Shown here piece after piece: positions 53,720 through 62,700 of a stretch of 64,000 nucleotides of DNA. The translations under genes were made by a program, and so were the position numbers. The notes below the pieces were generated by a model. That model was not told where the DNA came from, did no database searches, and worked only from the letters and a program-made list of their open reading frames with translations. This stretch comes from Bacillus rhizoplanae (GTDB lineage Bacteria > Bacillota > Bacilli > Bacillales > Bacillaceae_G): assembly GCF_917563915.1 (NCBI RefSeq), contig NZ_CAKJTI010000008.1:112954-176953 (forward strand), written 5' to 3'. Every line of letters begins with the position of its first letter. The stretch's first letter is position 1.

Positions 53720-54460
53720 ATGAACAATAAACTTCATGAACTCAATAAACAAAAAAAACCGCTATTCGTCACTGTGTATGACCAATTGTATAAATTAATC
53801 ATGGATGGAACATTTCCTCAAGGCAGCAAGCTTCCAACAGAACCCGAATTGGCCAAAATATTTGGTGTGAGCAGAATGACATTGAGACATGCTTTGGCAC
53901 TTTTGCAGGAAGATGGATTGGTTAAAAATATCCATGGAAAAGGAAATTTCATTACAAAATTCCATCATAATGAGAGTAGCGATGGCTTGGAGAAGTTGGG
54001 GAATCCCTTATATAAATGCTATACGGAAAAAACAGATGATATCGAACTAAATTTCCGAATTGATCTAGTAACGGACTATGCAGTGCAAGTATTAAATCAA
54101 CAAATGACGGCAGTGGTCGCGTTGGAACGCTGGTATAAAAGTAATGATAAGATAGTAGCTTTTGCTTTTACGATGATGCCAATAGAAGCTGTTTCCAAGT
54201 TAAATCTTGACTTACAAAACGAGAAGCAAGTATTGGAAATGTTGGAGGAAAAAGTATATGAACTGGCTAATTCCTCTACCATTGAAATTAAACGTTCTAA
54301 TTCCGTCAATACACCGTCATTAAAACACCAAATTTTCCATGGGGAAGAATGTGATTTAATTTTAGAAAGTGTATATATTAGTGATAAATACCCTGTGGTC
54401 TATAATAAATACTATATACCAACAGAATTTAGTCAAATTAGGATTAAAACATCTAAATAA
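53720..54460 (+). CDS. GntR/HutC-family regulator with UTRA domain
   Basis: A 246-residue regulator. The winged helix occupies about 12-80: PLFVTVYDQLYKLIMDGTFPQGSKLPTEPELAKIFGVSRMTLRHALALLQEDGLVKNIHGKGNFI. The remaining 165 residues form a UTRA ligand domain (VVALERWYKSNDKIVAFAFTMMPIEAVSKL and ILESVYISDKYPVVYNKYYIPTEF). HutC-group regulators bind short palindromes of the GT-N-TA-N-AC kind; TACAATATTGTA dyads lie in the duplicated leader downstream, before the MFS gene, and are candidate targets. The effector is unknown. Confidence 0.86.
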   Translation: MNNKLHELNKQKKPLFVTVYDQLYKLIMDGTFPQGSKLPTEPELAKIFGVSRMTLRHALALLQEDGLVKNIHGKGNFITKFHHNESSDGLEKLGNPLYKCYTEKTDDIELNFRIDLVTDYAVQVLNQQMTAVVALERWYKSNDKIVAFAFTMMPIEAVSKLNLDLQNEKQVLEMLEEKVYELANSSTIEIKRSNSVNTPSLKHQIFHGEECDLILESVYISDKYPVVYNKYYIPTEFSQIRIKTSK

Positions 54461-54479
54461 TCGAATGAACGATCTCCCT

Positions 54480-54567
54480 TAGAAACTTCCGTCAGTAGTT
54501 TTTTTCTTCCTTCACTGATGGTTAGTTAAACAAATCAGGGTCTTACTGCCCGTTAATGCAGGATAAA
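54480..54567. repeat. bcr1-like repeat after the GntR gene
   Basis: Starts GAAACTTCCGTCAGTAG, then CACTGATGGTTAGTTAAACAA, CTTACTGCCCGTTAATGC, and an ATAAA box at 54563. Confidence 0.7.
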
Positions 54568-54689
54568 GTTCTATATTTAATTTGGAAGCGATGTATTTCA
54601 TACGAAATACATCGCTTTTTTTTGTAACAAAAAAGACAAATTCCGAAAGAAAGATGGGTTGTGAGCACAATAAAGGTATGGTATCCTTT

Positions 54690-55000
54690 TCATTGTTAAG
54701 ATATATACAAGTTTTTAGACAACTGTACAATATTGTATACTTCAAGGAGTTATCATACATTACCATGAAAGCGCAATCAGAAGGAAAGATGGTTTTAGTT
54801 ATTCATGTAAATGCTTCCTTATAAACATCATAAGAAAGAAGGATATGATGTCCTTTTCATTGACCAGACTCATACAAGTATTTAGACAACCATACGATAT
54901 TGTATATTTTAATGGGTTATCATTCATGATCATGAAAGCGCAATCAAAAGTAAGATGTTTTTAGTCATTTATGAAAACGTTCCCTTTTTAAACATCATGA
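54690..55000. repeat. Imperfect tandem duplication (period about 167) upstream of the MFS gene
   Basis: Shared blocks recur 167 bases apart: ACAAG...TTTAGACAAC, ATATTGTATA, GTTATCAT, CATGAAAGCGCAATCA and AAACATCAT. Each copy has a dyad, TACAATATTGTA at 54725 and TACGATATTGTA near 54892, and a very short ORF beginning MKAQS. Confidence 0.7.
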
Positions 55001-55189
55001 GAAGGAAAGAACAAAAATGGGTACAACTGCGCACAAGAAAAAACCGCATATGAAACAAATGGTGTAGAAATTACTGAAACCATCCTTCTATCAAAGGATC
55101 AATTGGTAGTTAGAAGCGAGACAATCATGACTCAGGAAGACAATTTCCTGAATAACAAAAGGAGAGGAATAGAGCTATGTCTACAATAA
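55001..55189 (+). pseudogene. Remnant of an unidentified gene overlapping the MFS start
   Basis: Sixty-two codons are open after a TGA at 54998, with no ATG or GTG start. The text (AYETNGVEITETILLSKDQLVVRSETIMTQEDNFLNNK) has protein-like composition. It ends 12 bases inside the MFS gene. It looks like the C-terminal end of a lost gene. I do not recognise the family. Confidence 0.4.
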
Positions 55190-56565
55190 CTGCAGATGTG
55201 AGCATGAAAAAAACTCAGGAATATAATGCTAAGAAAGCAGTACCTATTACCTTACTGTTATTTCTATTATGTTTGGTAATTGACAATTCGTTTAAGATTA
55301 TTTCTGTTGATATGGCAAAAGATTTTCACATTTCAGCAACAACAGTTAGCTGGCAAGCAACTCTAGCTGGCCTTGTGATTGGAATTGGAGCAGTGGTTTA
55401 CGCAGCTTTAGCGGATTCCATTAGTATCAGAAAACTTTTTAGCGTTGGTATTATTTTAATATGTGTCGGTTCAATCATGGGGTATATTTTTCAACAATCG
55501 TTTTTACTAGTTGTTATCTCACGAATGATCCAAACTGCAGGTTTAGCATCAGCTGAAACATTATATGTTATCTTTGTAACAAAACATTTACCTGCAAATG
55601 AACAAAAGAAATTTTTAGGATTAAGTACAAGCAGTTTTGCTCTTTCACAACTTATAGGTGCATTAACTGGAGGTTATATTTCTACGTATTTTCATTGGAC
55701 AACTCTGTTTTTACTTTCTTTAGTAACACTTTTCACACTTCCATTTATTTTAAAATATCTTCCTAAGGAAGAAACGAAAAACAGTAATGTAGATGTATTA
55801 GGATTATTCCTAGTTGGAACTATTTCAGCATCCCTTCTATTATATATTACCAATTTCAACTGGATGTACCTTATCTTATTTATTGTTGCAATTGCCTTGT
55901 TCCTTGCTTATATCAGCAAGAACTCAAAAGCTTTTATTGGAATATCATTCTTTAAAAATAAACAGTTTATCTCATTACTTGGAGTTGCATTTGTAATTTA
56001 TTCTGTACAGTTAGCATATATTTTCTTATTTCCATTCTTGCTTGAAAAGATTTATGGTTTGCAGCTAGATACCATTTCACTATTATTGATTCCAGGCTAT
56101 ATCGCAGCTGCTATAGTTGGGGCTCTTTCTGGAAAAATTGCGAAGGTTCTAGGAAGCAAACAATGTATTACAATCGCTATGTCTAGCATTATAGTCAGCT
56201 TACTATTAGGCGGATTCTTTATAAACACTTCTGTTGTTGTATTCGTGATATCCATGATTTTATTCTCTAGTTCATTTGCATTCATGTATGCACCATTACT
56301 TGATTCTTGCATTTGTACGATTGAAAAAGAAAAAACAGGAACAGCAATCGGATTTTATAATTTAACACTTAATGTTGCTATGTCAATCGGAATTGCCTAT
56401 ACAGCAGCAATGATGGACCATTCTGCAATGCGACAAAGCTTCTTCGGGATTACAAGCAATTTGGATGCTTCCATGTTTAGTAATATCCTATTCATTCTCG
56501 TACTCATTACCCTTTTCAGTTTATCTCTATACTGGGTATTAGTAGGACGAAAAGCGACAAAATAG
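55177..56565 (+). CDS. MFS transporter, drug:proton antiporter type
   Basis: A 462-residue membrane protein with about 14 predicted segments, as in the DHA2/Tet(L)-like branch. The start follows AAAGGAGAGG. The cytoplasmic loop after segment 2 carries ALADSISIRKLF in the place of motif A, and a motif-C-like GLSTSSFALSQLIGALTGGYIS is in segment 5. The opening of segment 1 is ITLLLFLLCLVIDNSFKIISVDMAKDF. The substrate cannot be inferred. It probably responds to the upstream GntR regulator. Confidence 0.85.
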   Translation: MSTITADVSMKKTQEYNAKKAVPITLLLFLLCLVIDNSFKIISVDMAKDFHISATTVSWQATLAGLVIGIGAVVYAALADSISIRKLFSVGIILICVGSIMGYIFQQSFLLVVISRMIQTAGLASAETLYVIFVTKHLPANEQKKFLGLSTSSFALSQLIGALTGGYISTYFHWTTLFLLSLVTLFTLPFILKYLPKEETKNSNVDVLGLFLVGTISASLLLYITNFNWMYLILFIVAIALFLAYISKNSKAFIGISFFKNKQFISLLGVAFVIYSVQLAYIFLFPFLLEKIYGLQLDTISLLLIPGYIAAAIVGALSGKIAKVLGSKQCITIAMSSIIVSLLLGGFFINTSVVVFVISMILFSSSFAFMYAPLLDSCICTIEKEKTGTAIGFYNLTLNVAMSIGIAYTAAMMDHSAMRQSFFGITSNLDASMFSNILFILVLITLFSLSLYWVLVGRKATK

Positions 56566-56637
56566 ATTATTGGACAAGTTGTCTATTAGTTAACTAGTCA
56601 TATAGAATTTCTTTGTAAGAAAACCTTAAAACATAGT

Positions 56638-56667
56638 AGAACCCTAAGCCCAAAAGCTTAGGGTTCT
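56638..56667. terminator. Terminator of the MFS gene
   Basis: AGAACCCTAAGC pairs perfectly with GCTTAGGGTTCT across 6 bases, followed by TTTTT. Confidence 0.88.
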
Positions 56668-56747
56668 TTTTTAATTAAATTAAAAGGGCAGAGATAATGG
56701 GTTTGGATGAATCTGTCTAACCTACTCATCCCTAGCCATTTACCTAT

Positions 56748-57626
56748 CTATTTTCCAAATCTTTTGCGATACCCGCATTTTCTACATAGTTCCTCTACTG
56801 CCTCTCTTCGTGAAAATCCATCTACAAGATTTGTTGCTCGCTCCCCTTCGATAATATCAGAAAATGAGGCATCGTTAATATTTCCAAGGTTGATAATGCC
56901 CTCACCATCTAAACAACAAGGGATAACCGTTCCGTTCGCTAAAATACCAGCTTGATTTCGAAGGCCATAACAGAAGCCCTTTCCATCATCCTCTTCTTCA
57001 TGTAATGCAGGCCACTGGAATTCGTAATCTTGATTGATGAAAATGCGATCAGCAATCTTCAAGCCACTTCCTGGTGTGACCTTCTCTTCAATTTTGTACG
57101 GTAAATCAAATTCTTTCTCAATGATTTCTAGTAATTGTCTGTTTCGTTGTATTTCCAGATTCGTCTTATTGTCTTGTGTGAGATTCCATAATCTCAGTGA
57201 AACAATCAATTCCGATTGGCTCGTCGCTTCTTTAATAAAAGAAAGTATGCTCCTCACATATCCTTCCTTATCTGTAGAGCCCTCATGACCATCAAAGCTA
57301 TGAAGCGAAAAATTCATCTGTCTAAGTGCAGGTTTATTTAATAACCTGTCCCTCTTTTTATTAATCAATGTTCCATTGGTTGTAATATTAACTTTAAACC
57401 CTTTTTCATGACATAAGTCTAACAATTGGTCTATTTTAGGATGAAGCAGCGGCTCACCTTTTACATGTAAATAAATATAGTCTGTGTAAGGTTTAATTTG
57501 GTCTAATCTCTTAGAAAAATCCTCCACAGAAATGAATTGCTTCTGCCGTTCTGTTGGCGGACAAAAGCTGCATGCAAGATTACATACACTTGTAATCTCT
57601 AAGTAAAACTTCTTAAACTTTTTCAA
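56748..57626 (-). CDS. Radical SAM/SPASM-domain protein
   Basis: A 292-residue enzyme from the TTG at 57626, which follows GAGGA; the longer frame (to 57725) is unlike the family. The radical SAM cluster motif is CNLACSFC (CxxxCxxC) at about residues 14-21, then HVKGEPLLHPKIDQLLDLCHEKGFKVNITTNGTLIN. The C-terminal SPASM region has cysteines in FCYGLRNQAGILANGTVIPCCLDGEGIINLGNIN and LCRKCGYRKRFG. SPASM proteins often modify peptides, but no small precursor gene is seen on either side. The target is unknown. Confidence 0.85.
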   Translation of the reverse strand: MKKFKKFYLEITSVCNLACSFCPPTERQKQFISVEDFSKRLDQIKPYTDYIYLHVKGEPLLHPKIDQLLDLCHEKGFKVNITTNGTLINKKRDRLLNKPALRQMNFSLHSFDGHEGSTDKEGYVRSILSFIKEATSQSELIVSLRLWNLTQDNKTNLEIQRNRQLLEIIEKEFDLPYKIEEKVTPGSGLKIADRIFINQDYEFQWPALHEEEDDGKGFCYGLRNQAGILANGTVIPCCLDGEGIINLGNINDASFSDIIEGERATNLVDGFSRREAVEELCRKCGYRKRFGK

Positions 57627-57912
57627 ACTCAATTCCTCACTTCTTTGACTACTTAGAACAGGATAAAATATTGTTCTATCACTATTACAGCATAATTTTT
57701 CATAAATGAAAACATACTTATTCAAGGAAACTACTGTTACTATTTTCCCTGTTTAGAAGAATGCAATTTTATTTTGCTTATTACTTGTCCTGCTACAAGA
57801 AAGTAAGCGTCAAATATTCCCCACCTACAAGTTGTAAATAGCCCATGAGATAATCTTCTTACATCCTACATGTGGAGGTTTTTTCATGAAAAAACAGCTT
57901 ATAAAGAAAGAA

Positions 57913-57991
57913 CGTGTTTTGAAAAAAGATTGACCAAAACACGCTCTTAATATATTCAATTGAATGATTCTTTTATAAAAAAGTTTGATTA
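57913..57991. repeat. Hairpin repeat with conserved loop, copy 2
   Basis: CGTGTTTTG pairs perfectly with CAAAACACG; the loop region reads GAAAAAAGATTGACCAAAA. TTTTATAAAAAAGTTTGAT recurs at 57971. Same design as 13684-13765 but with a different stem sequence. The remainder of 57627-58193 shows no gene. Confidence 0.55.
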
Positions 57992-58193
57992 TTTTCCATA
58001 CTTCTTATAGAACTAACGCACCCGTTAGCTTAAGTACATTCTTTCACAATCTTGTTTTTATAATAAAGGCTATGTTTAAGAATAATGTTCATTATTTTGA
58101 AGTTTTAAAGGAAGTCCGTTAGGTGCTTCCTTAATGAATATTTTAAGAAGATGGGGAATCACCACTTGAATATCAAATTTGTACCGCACCTAT

Positions 58194-58712
58194 CTAAAAA
58201 TAACGTCCCACTCTATTCATATATTTTATATACTCTTCCCCAAATTTCTTGATACACCATCTTTCTTCTGAAAGAATAATCCAGTGCGCTGATATTTGGA
58301 AAACTATTAATAACCCAAGCAATATCCATGAATGTGTAAGCAATACACAACCCAAAAAGTAAATGAAATATGCAATGTACATAGGGTTGCGGGATATTCG
58401 ATATAACCCGTTTACATTTATCCCATTCATTTTAGGATTAGCATAATTTACTATAGATACCGCATATAAAACAATTCCTGAAATATAGATTATCAGGCCG
58501 ATATAAAACCAAACCGAGTCTGTTCTAATTTTGAGTAGTAATAAAAATAATAGCATAAGGGCGGTCGTAATTTGATAAATCCAGAGAGCCACTTTTTCTT
58601 TTCCAAATAATGGAGCAAAGAAACCTGCACGTTTAGGCCCCTCTTTACTTATTGCACTCAATAGGCCATACCTTATAAGTATAATTGGTATAACTGTCAA
58701 AAATGCATTCAT
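58194..58712 (-). CDS. Isoprenylcysteine carboxyl methyltransferase-like membrane protein
   Basis: A 172-residue protein with four or five membrane segments. The C-terminal half carries the ICMT/PEMT signature: GINVNGLYRISRNPMYIAYFIYFLGC, then HWIILSEERWCIKKFGEEYIKYMNRVGRYF, with the RNPMY and E-E-x-x-x-x-x-F-G-x-x-Y motifs that bind S-adenosylmethionine. The bacterial substrate is unknown. It is monocistronic. Confidence 0.82.
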   Translation of the reverse strand: MNAFLTVIPIILIRYGLLSAISKEGPKRAGFFAPLFGKEKVALWIYQITTALMLLFLLLLKIRTDSVWFYIGLIIYISGIVLYAVSIVNYANPKMNGINVNGLYRISRNPMYIAYFIYFLGCVLLTHSWILLGLLIVFQISAHWIILSEERWCIKKFGEEYIKYMNRVGRYF

Positions 58713-58923
58713 TCTATCCCGCCTTTTAGGTCTTTAATTTACAATTGAAGTTTATTACTACATTATTTATATTACGAATACCCAAAAATATGTAAACTTA
58801 CATTTATCACATAATTTTAAAAAATTATCTAGTGTTTGAAACATATTCATCCTCCTCACTTAAATACTTCACAAATATATTTCATATTTTCCAAAAATTA
58901 TATGTTCATTTAACAAAAAAAAC

Positions 58924-59070
58924 TTATGTTCACCAGAGCTATTAAGTGGTACAGTTAATAACCGTCAGATTGTGGCTGAAGCATGGGAAGTGGCTCTAAA
59001 TGGTAGGCCCCAATTGATGTTCATATTCCTTTATGGTTATGGAGCAGAGCAAGCTTTCCGGAACTTGTAA
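58924..59070 (+). pseudogene. Remnant of an unidentified gene
   Basis: Forty-eight codons without a start end at TAA 59070. The text LLSGTVNNRQIVAEAWEVALNGRPQLMFIFLYGYGAEQAFRNL is protein-like and GC-richer than its surroundings. It is probably the 3' end of a deleted gene. Family not recognised. Confidence 0.35.
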
Positions 59071-59085
59071 TCTCAAAATAAAGTG

Positions 59086-59116
59086 AAAAAACGAAGGGGT
59101 TTATCCCTTCGTTTTT
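59086..59116. terminator. Terminator of the nucleosidase gene
   Basis: AAAAACGAAGGG pairs perfectly with CCCTTCGTTTTT across 7 bases, 22 bases past the stop codon. Confidence 0.85.
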
Positions 59117-59137
59117 ATGTTAAGAATAGAACTGATT

Positions 59138-60019
59138 TTATTTATTTGGCATCGAATCTATATATTTTTTAACTACTTCATATACATATTCTTGATTTGC
59201 CGCTGCGGTATTGGGGTTGTATTTTCCGCCGTTTACTTTATTGTTAGATAATACTCGAATCCCTAAGAATGGTACATCATAAGCTTCTGCGATTTGCGCT
59301 GCGGCAGCACCTTCCATTTCTTCTACAGATGTACCGTATTTTGTATGGAACCATTTAATTCTATCAACTTCATTATTCCAAACGTCTGCAGAACCTATAG
59401 TACCTTCAACAACCTTACCCTTAGTGTATTTATCTTTTACTGCATTAGCAGCTGCAAGTAAGTCTTTATCTCCCTCATAGTAATGGATTTTTTCAGCATT
59501 AGGGTCTTCGCCTGCACTTCCTTCAGAAGCCATTAAGTCCATAGGTTTCCACGTAGTTGGATCAATTCCTTGGCTTTCATCCTTATTTCCTGTTTTTAAT
59601 GAACCTAGGTTTACAGTTCTTTGTCCTAAAACAATATCAAATACGTTTAAATTAGGATCATGTCCACCTGATGTTCCTTGGTTAATAATCGCTATAGGCT
59701 TATATTTTTCAATAGCCACCGCTGTAGCAGCTGCTGTATTTTCCATTCCTTTACCTGTTTTCTCAACGATTACAGGATAGTTGTCTACAGTTCCTTTATA
59801 AAATACAAAAGTTCCAGATTTTTCCTCTTTCACATTTTTTAACCTTTTTGCAAATTTTTCAGCTTCTATTGGCATTGGACCTTGAATTAAGATAGGTTTT
59901 TGATTGCTTTTTGCCTCAGTTACTTGTTTTGAACTAGCATTACATCCTGCAAGTATTGAGAATGACAATGCGATAGTAGTTGCTAGAGAAGCATATTTTT
60001 TTAACATGTTGTTCTTCAT
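59138..60019 (-). CDS. Lipoprotein nucleosidase (PNP/MTAN superfamily) under a guanine riboswitch
   Basis: A 293-residue lipoprotein from the ATG at 60019 (GGAGAG site). The lipobox is ILAGC at about 24-28. The rest is the phosphorylase/nucleosidase fold: ILIQGPMPIEAEKFAKRL, VIVEKTGKGMENTAAATAVAIEKYKPIAIINQGTSGGHDPNLNVFDIVLGQRTV, GTIGSADVWNNEVDRIKWF and SVEEMEGAAAAQIAEAYDVPFLGIRVLSNN. The EMEG with E and the late R-V-L-S-[DN] are the ribose and base contacts; here the MTAN catalytic Asp position reads N (LSNN). Close relatives are called methylthioadenosine/SAH nucleosidase. The guanine-class riboswitch suggests that extracellular purine nucleosides are the real substrate. Confidence 0.85.
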   Translation of the reverse strand: MKNNMLKKYASLATTIALSFSILAGCNASSKQVTEAKSNQKPILIQGPMPIEAEKFAKRLKNVKEEKSGTFVFYKGTVDNYPVIVEKTGKGMENTAAATAVAIEKYKPIAIINQGTSGGHDPNLNVFDIVLGQRTVNLGSLKTGNKDESQGIDPTTWKPMDLMASEGSAGEDPNAEKIHYYEGDKDLLAAANAVKDKYTKGKVVEGTIGSADVWNNEVDRIKWFHTKYGTSVEEMEGAAAAQIAEAYDVPFLGIRVLSNNKVNGGKYNPNTAAANQEYVYEVVKKYIDSMPNK

Positions 60020-60081
60020 AAATAATCTCTCCTTTTTCTCTTGTTGTTTGATACACTCGAGGTTTTGGTCCAAAGAAAAAA

Positions 60082-60119
60082 GTTCTAGAAATTGTAGAAG
60101 AATCTCTACTTTCTAGAAC
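60082..60119 (-). terminator. Riboswitch terminator
   Basis: GTTCTAGAAA pairs perfectly with TTTCTAGAAC, with a second GTAG/CTAC pair inside, followed on the minus strand by TTTTTTC. It lies between the aptamer and the nucleosidase gene. Confidence 0.9.
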
Positions 60120-60211
60120 TACGGTAGTCAAAGTTAATTAAGCAAAAAATGAGGCGAATGCTAAATTATAGAACGGTAGCGGCTCAATACACCGAACGAC
60201 CGAATACTTTA

Positions 60212-60282
60212 ACCCGTAGTCTAGTTCTTTCATTGGGAACTAGGTAGAAACGCTCGGACCATATTACCGAGTATATACGAGT
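60212..60282 (-). promoter_or_regulatory. Purine riboswitch aptamer, guanine class
   Basis: On the minus strand P1 ACTCGTA pairs with TACGGGT, P2 CTCGG with CCGAG, and P3 CTAGTTC with GAACTAG. The junction carries the invariant AATATGG, GTTTCTACC and GACTACG. The specificity base in GACTA is C, which selects guanine; adenine riboswitches have T there. Terminator and gene follow, so purine should switch the gene off. 60283-60698 is otherwise AT-rich with no gene I can support. Confidence 0.92.
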
Positions 60283-60698
60283 GATGATATTTAAGATTAT
60301 TACATTGGTAATATAACAAACTTTTAGTGAATACGCAATAAAAACATGAACATTTTTTTCTAAAATTTGAAAAATGTTCGTTTTTATCGATATAACAGAT
60401 AGAAGATTTTGTTTCTTAATAGATTCGGTCGTAAAAAACTTAAAATCCATATACTAGACTAGAATTAGTTCATTAATCAAAAATATGAAGTAAAATGATT
60501 TCTCTTTGAAGTTATATAACTGTACAGTAATATTGTGCTATGAAAATAATAATGCATTTGAAAAAGGAGCTAGCATCGCTAAATTAAATCTTAATAAGTA
60601 TACAAATATGGTAGTAGTCAACCGAAAGATTACGATGTCTTTACCGAACAAGCAACTACGCTTTCACAAGAAATACAATAATGATTTCGATAAAAAAA

Positions 60699-60722
60699 CT
60701 ACCCACCCGTTAAAGTGGATAG
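60699..60722 (-). terminator. Terminator of dbpA
   Basis: CTACCCAC pairs with GTGGATAG (one G-T pair), followed on the minus strand by TTTTTTTATC, six bases past the stop. Confidence 0.75.
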
Positions 60723-60728
60723 CTCCTT

Positions 60729-62174
60729 TTATTTAATTGCCTCATGAACTTTTAACTGCTTACCTTTTATCGTTGTATTTTTCATTACTTTTAAAACAAG
60801 TGGTCCTTTTCCGTTTAATATATCAACATAAGAAACATTATCCTGTATCGTAATAATCCCTATATCATCCGCTGTAACACCTGGAATTTTGGCAATTGTA
60901 CCAACAAAATCCACTGCTCGGATTTTCTTTTTCTTCCCACCATTAAAGTAAAGCTTCATGATTCCCTTATTTAGACTAGCACTTTTATCTTTTTTAATAA
61001 TTGGCTTAGCATTTATTTTTTCTTCAAATGCCGCCTTTCTTTTTGTAACTTCTTCTTTTAAAGGAGCATCTATTTTTAAAATTTCAAAACCGATATACTC
61101 TTCGATTTCTGCTAGAAATCTCTCTTCATACGGAGTTACAAATGTAATTGCTTTTCCGCTATTACCAGCACGTCCTGTTCTTCCTGTACGGTGTACGTAA
61201 CTTTCTTTTTCTAATGGAATATCGTAATTGATGACGTGGGTAATATTCTCAATATCAATTCCTCGTGCTGCTACATCTGTCGCTACTAAATAGCGGAATT
61301 TCCCTTTTTTAAAGTCATTCATTACTGCAAACCGATCTTCTTGCACCATACCACCATGAATTTTATCACAAGGATAGCCAGAACGTTTTAACTGTCTAAA
61401 TACATCATCTACATTTTCTTGCGTACGGCAGAAAATAATGCAACTATCTGGATTTTCAATAATTGTTATATCTTTCAAAAGAGAGAACTTCTCTTCTTCC
61501 CTCACTTCTAAAAGACTATGTTCAATTTTATCTGTCGTAATACCAGATGCTTTAATCTCGATGTTGATTGGTGATTCCATATATGTACGAGACAAATTTT
61601 CAACATCTTCTGGTAATGTCGCAGAAAATAGCATCGTCATTCGGTTCGTAGGTAGTTCGTCAATAATTGCTTCTACTTGATCGATAAAGCCCATATTTAA
61701 CATTTCATCTGCCTCATCAATCACCAAATACTTCAAACACTCTAACGAGAAAGTCCCTTTTTCAATATGATCTAATACACGTCCAGGAGTGCCGACAACA
61801 ATATGTGTCTTTTGCTTTAGTTCTAATTTTTGACGCGCAAATGGAGATTTTCCGTAAACCGCAGTTGCTTTAATACGCTTAAATCTTCCTATATTCGTAA
61901 TATCTTCTTTTACCTGCGCAGCAAGTTCCCTTGTTGGTGTAAGGATTAACGCCTGCGGCTTATTTTCTTCCCACTCAACCATTTCACAAAGCGGAATCCC
62001 AAAAGAAGCTGTCTTACCGCTTCCTGTTTGTGATTTTACAACAAGATCTTTCTTTTCTAATGCAATTGGGATGACTTTCTCTTGCACTTCTGTTGGCTTT
62101 TCATATTGTAAGCTAGCAAGTGCTCTTATAATTTCCTTACTCAATGCGTAATTGTTAAAACTTTGTGGACTCAT
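60729..62174 (-). CDS. dbpA: DEAD-box RNA helicase DbpA (YxiN-like)
   Basis: A 481-residue ATP-dependent RNA helicase that remodels 23S rRNA during 50S assembly. Motif I is SQTGSGKT, motif [11 protein letters not shown], motif III SATLP, and motif [12 protein letters not shown]. The C-terminal DbpA domain (about 405-478) begins [27 protein letters not shown], the module that grips hairpin 92 of 23S rRNA; this separates it from the other cold-induced Csh helicases. The start ATG at 62174 lies behind an AAAATGAGGT stretch. Monocistronic. Confidence 0.93.
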   Translation of the reverse strand: MSPQSFNNYALSKEIIRALASLQYEKPTEVQEKVIPIALEKKDLVVKSQTGSGKTASFGIPLCEMVEWEENKPQALILTPTRELAAQVKEDITNIGRFKRIKATAVYGKSPFARQKLELKQKTHIVVGTPGRVLDHIEKGTFSLECLKYLVIDEADEMLNMGFIDQVEAIIDELPTNRMTMLFSATLPEDVENLSRTYMESPINIEIKASGITTDKIEHSLLEVREEEKFSLLKDITIIENPDSCIIFCRTQENVDDVFRQLKRSGYPCDKIHGGMVQEDRFAVMNDFKKGKFRYLVATDVAARGIDIENITHVINYDIPLEKESYVHRTGRTGRAGNSGKAITFVTPYEERFLAEIEEYIGFEILKIDAPLKEEVTKRKAAFEEKINAKPIIKKDKSASLNKGIMKLYFNGGKKKKIRAVDFVGTIAKIPGVTADDIGIITIQDNVSYVDILNGKGPLVLKVMKNTTIKGKQLKVHEAIK

Positions 62175-62214
62175 GTACTAACCTCATTTTGTTATATATT
62201 CTTTTATGTATTTT

Positions 62215-62564
62215 TCACCATTGTATGAATACCATATGCATAATTCCATTTTTTCTATGGAGTTTTAATTTCTCCTTGGTATCATAAACTCGAAATCCAA
62301 GTTCCAGCATCTGCAATATTCTTAAATGTTCTAAAATAACAGCAACTCTTATATGATAGTTTATGAATTTTTGCAACATCATTCCTGCTAGACCTGTTTT
62401 CAGATTGAAGAAGTCTTCCGAAAATGCATCAACGTAGAGTATTAATAAGTATACGTCATTTTCAACACATATGCCTACAAATCTAACACATCTTTTTCTG
62501 AACAAATTTGTCTCTCAACAGAAGCACATTCAATATATTTTTTGTTGTTTTTTTCCACCACTCT
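62215..62564 (-). pseudogene. Decayed DUF4180 gene interrupted at its start by the second tnpB element
   Basis: Downstream of the element the minus strand reads GTG-GTG-GAA in frame with EKNNKKYIECASVERQICSEKDVLDL, the start of a DUF4180 protein. Near 62487 a one-base change shifts the frame; the next frame reads GICVENDVYLLILYVDAFSEDFFNLKTGLAGMMLQKFINYHIRVAV, the family core. Beyond it the expected end is scrambled. DUF4180 has no known function. The first codon lies at the element's right boundary. Confidence 0.65.
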
Positions 62565-62565
62565 A

Positions 62566-62700
62566 TGAAAACTCCCGCCACTTATCTCCTTCGGATCTTG
62601 AAGTGGGGGTTTCTCGTGTATCACCTTCAAGAGATGCTTAACACGAGTGGAGTTGACACAGCTGCCTGATGGCACAACCCCTCTATTCCATCGGCAAACA
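62566..62700 (-). ncRNA. Candidate omega RNA / right-end guide RNA, copy 2
   Basis: It shares ATAGAGGGGTT, AACTCCACT and GAAACCCCCACTTCAAG with copy 1 at the same spacing. In copy 2 the protein stops at the TAG of ATAGAGG, so conservation beyond that point is RNA, not protein. The guide would be the bases from 62564 leftward. Confidence 0.5.

Noticed and set aside
60506-60736. 76-residue plus-strand ORF
   Set aside because: No ribosome site, AT-rich text without family features, and it overlaps the dbpA terminator and 3' end.
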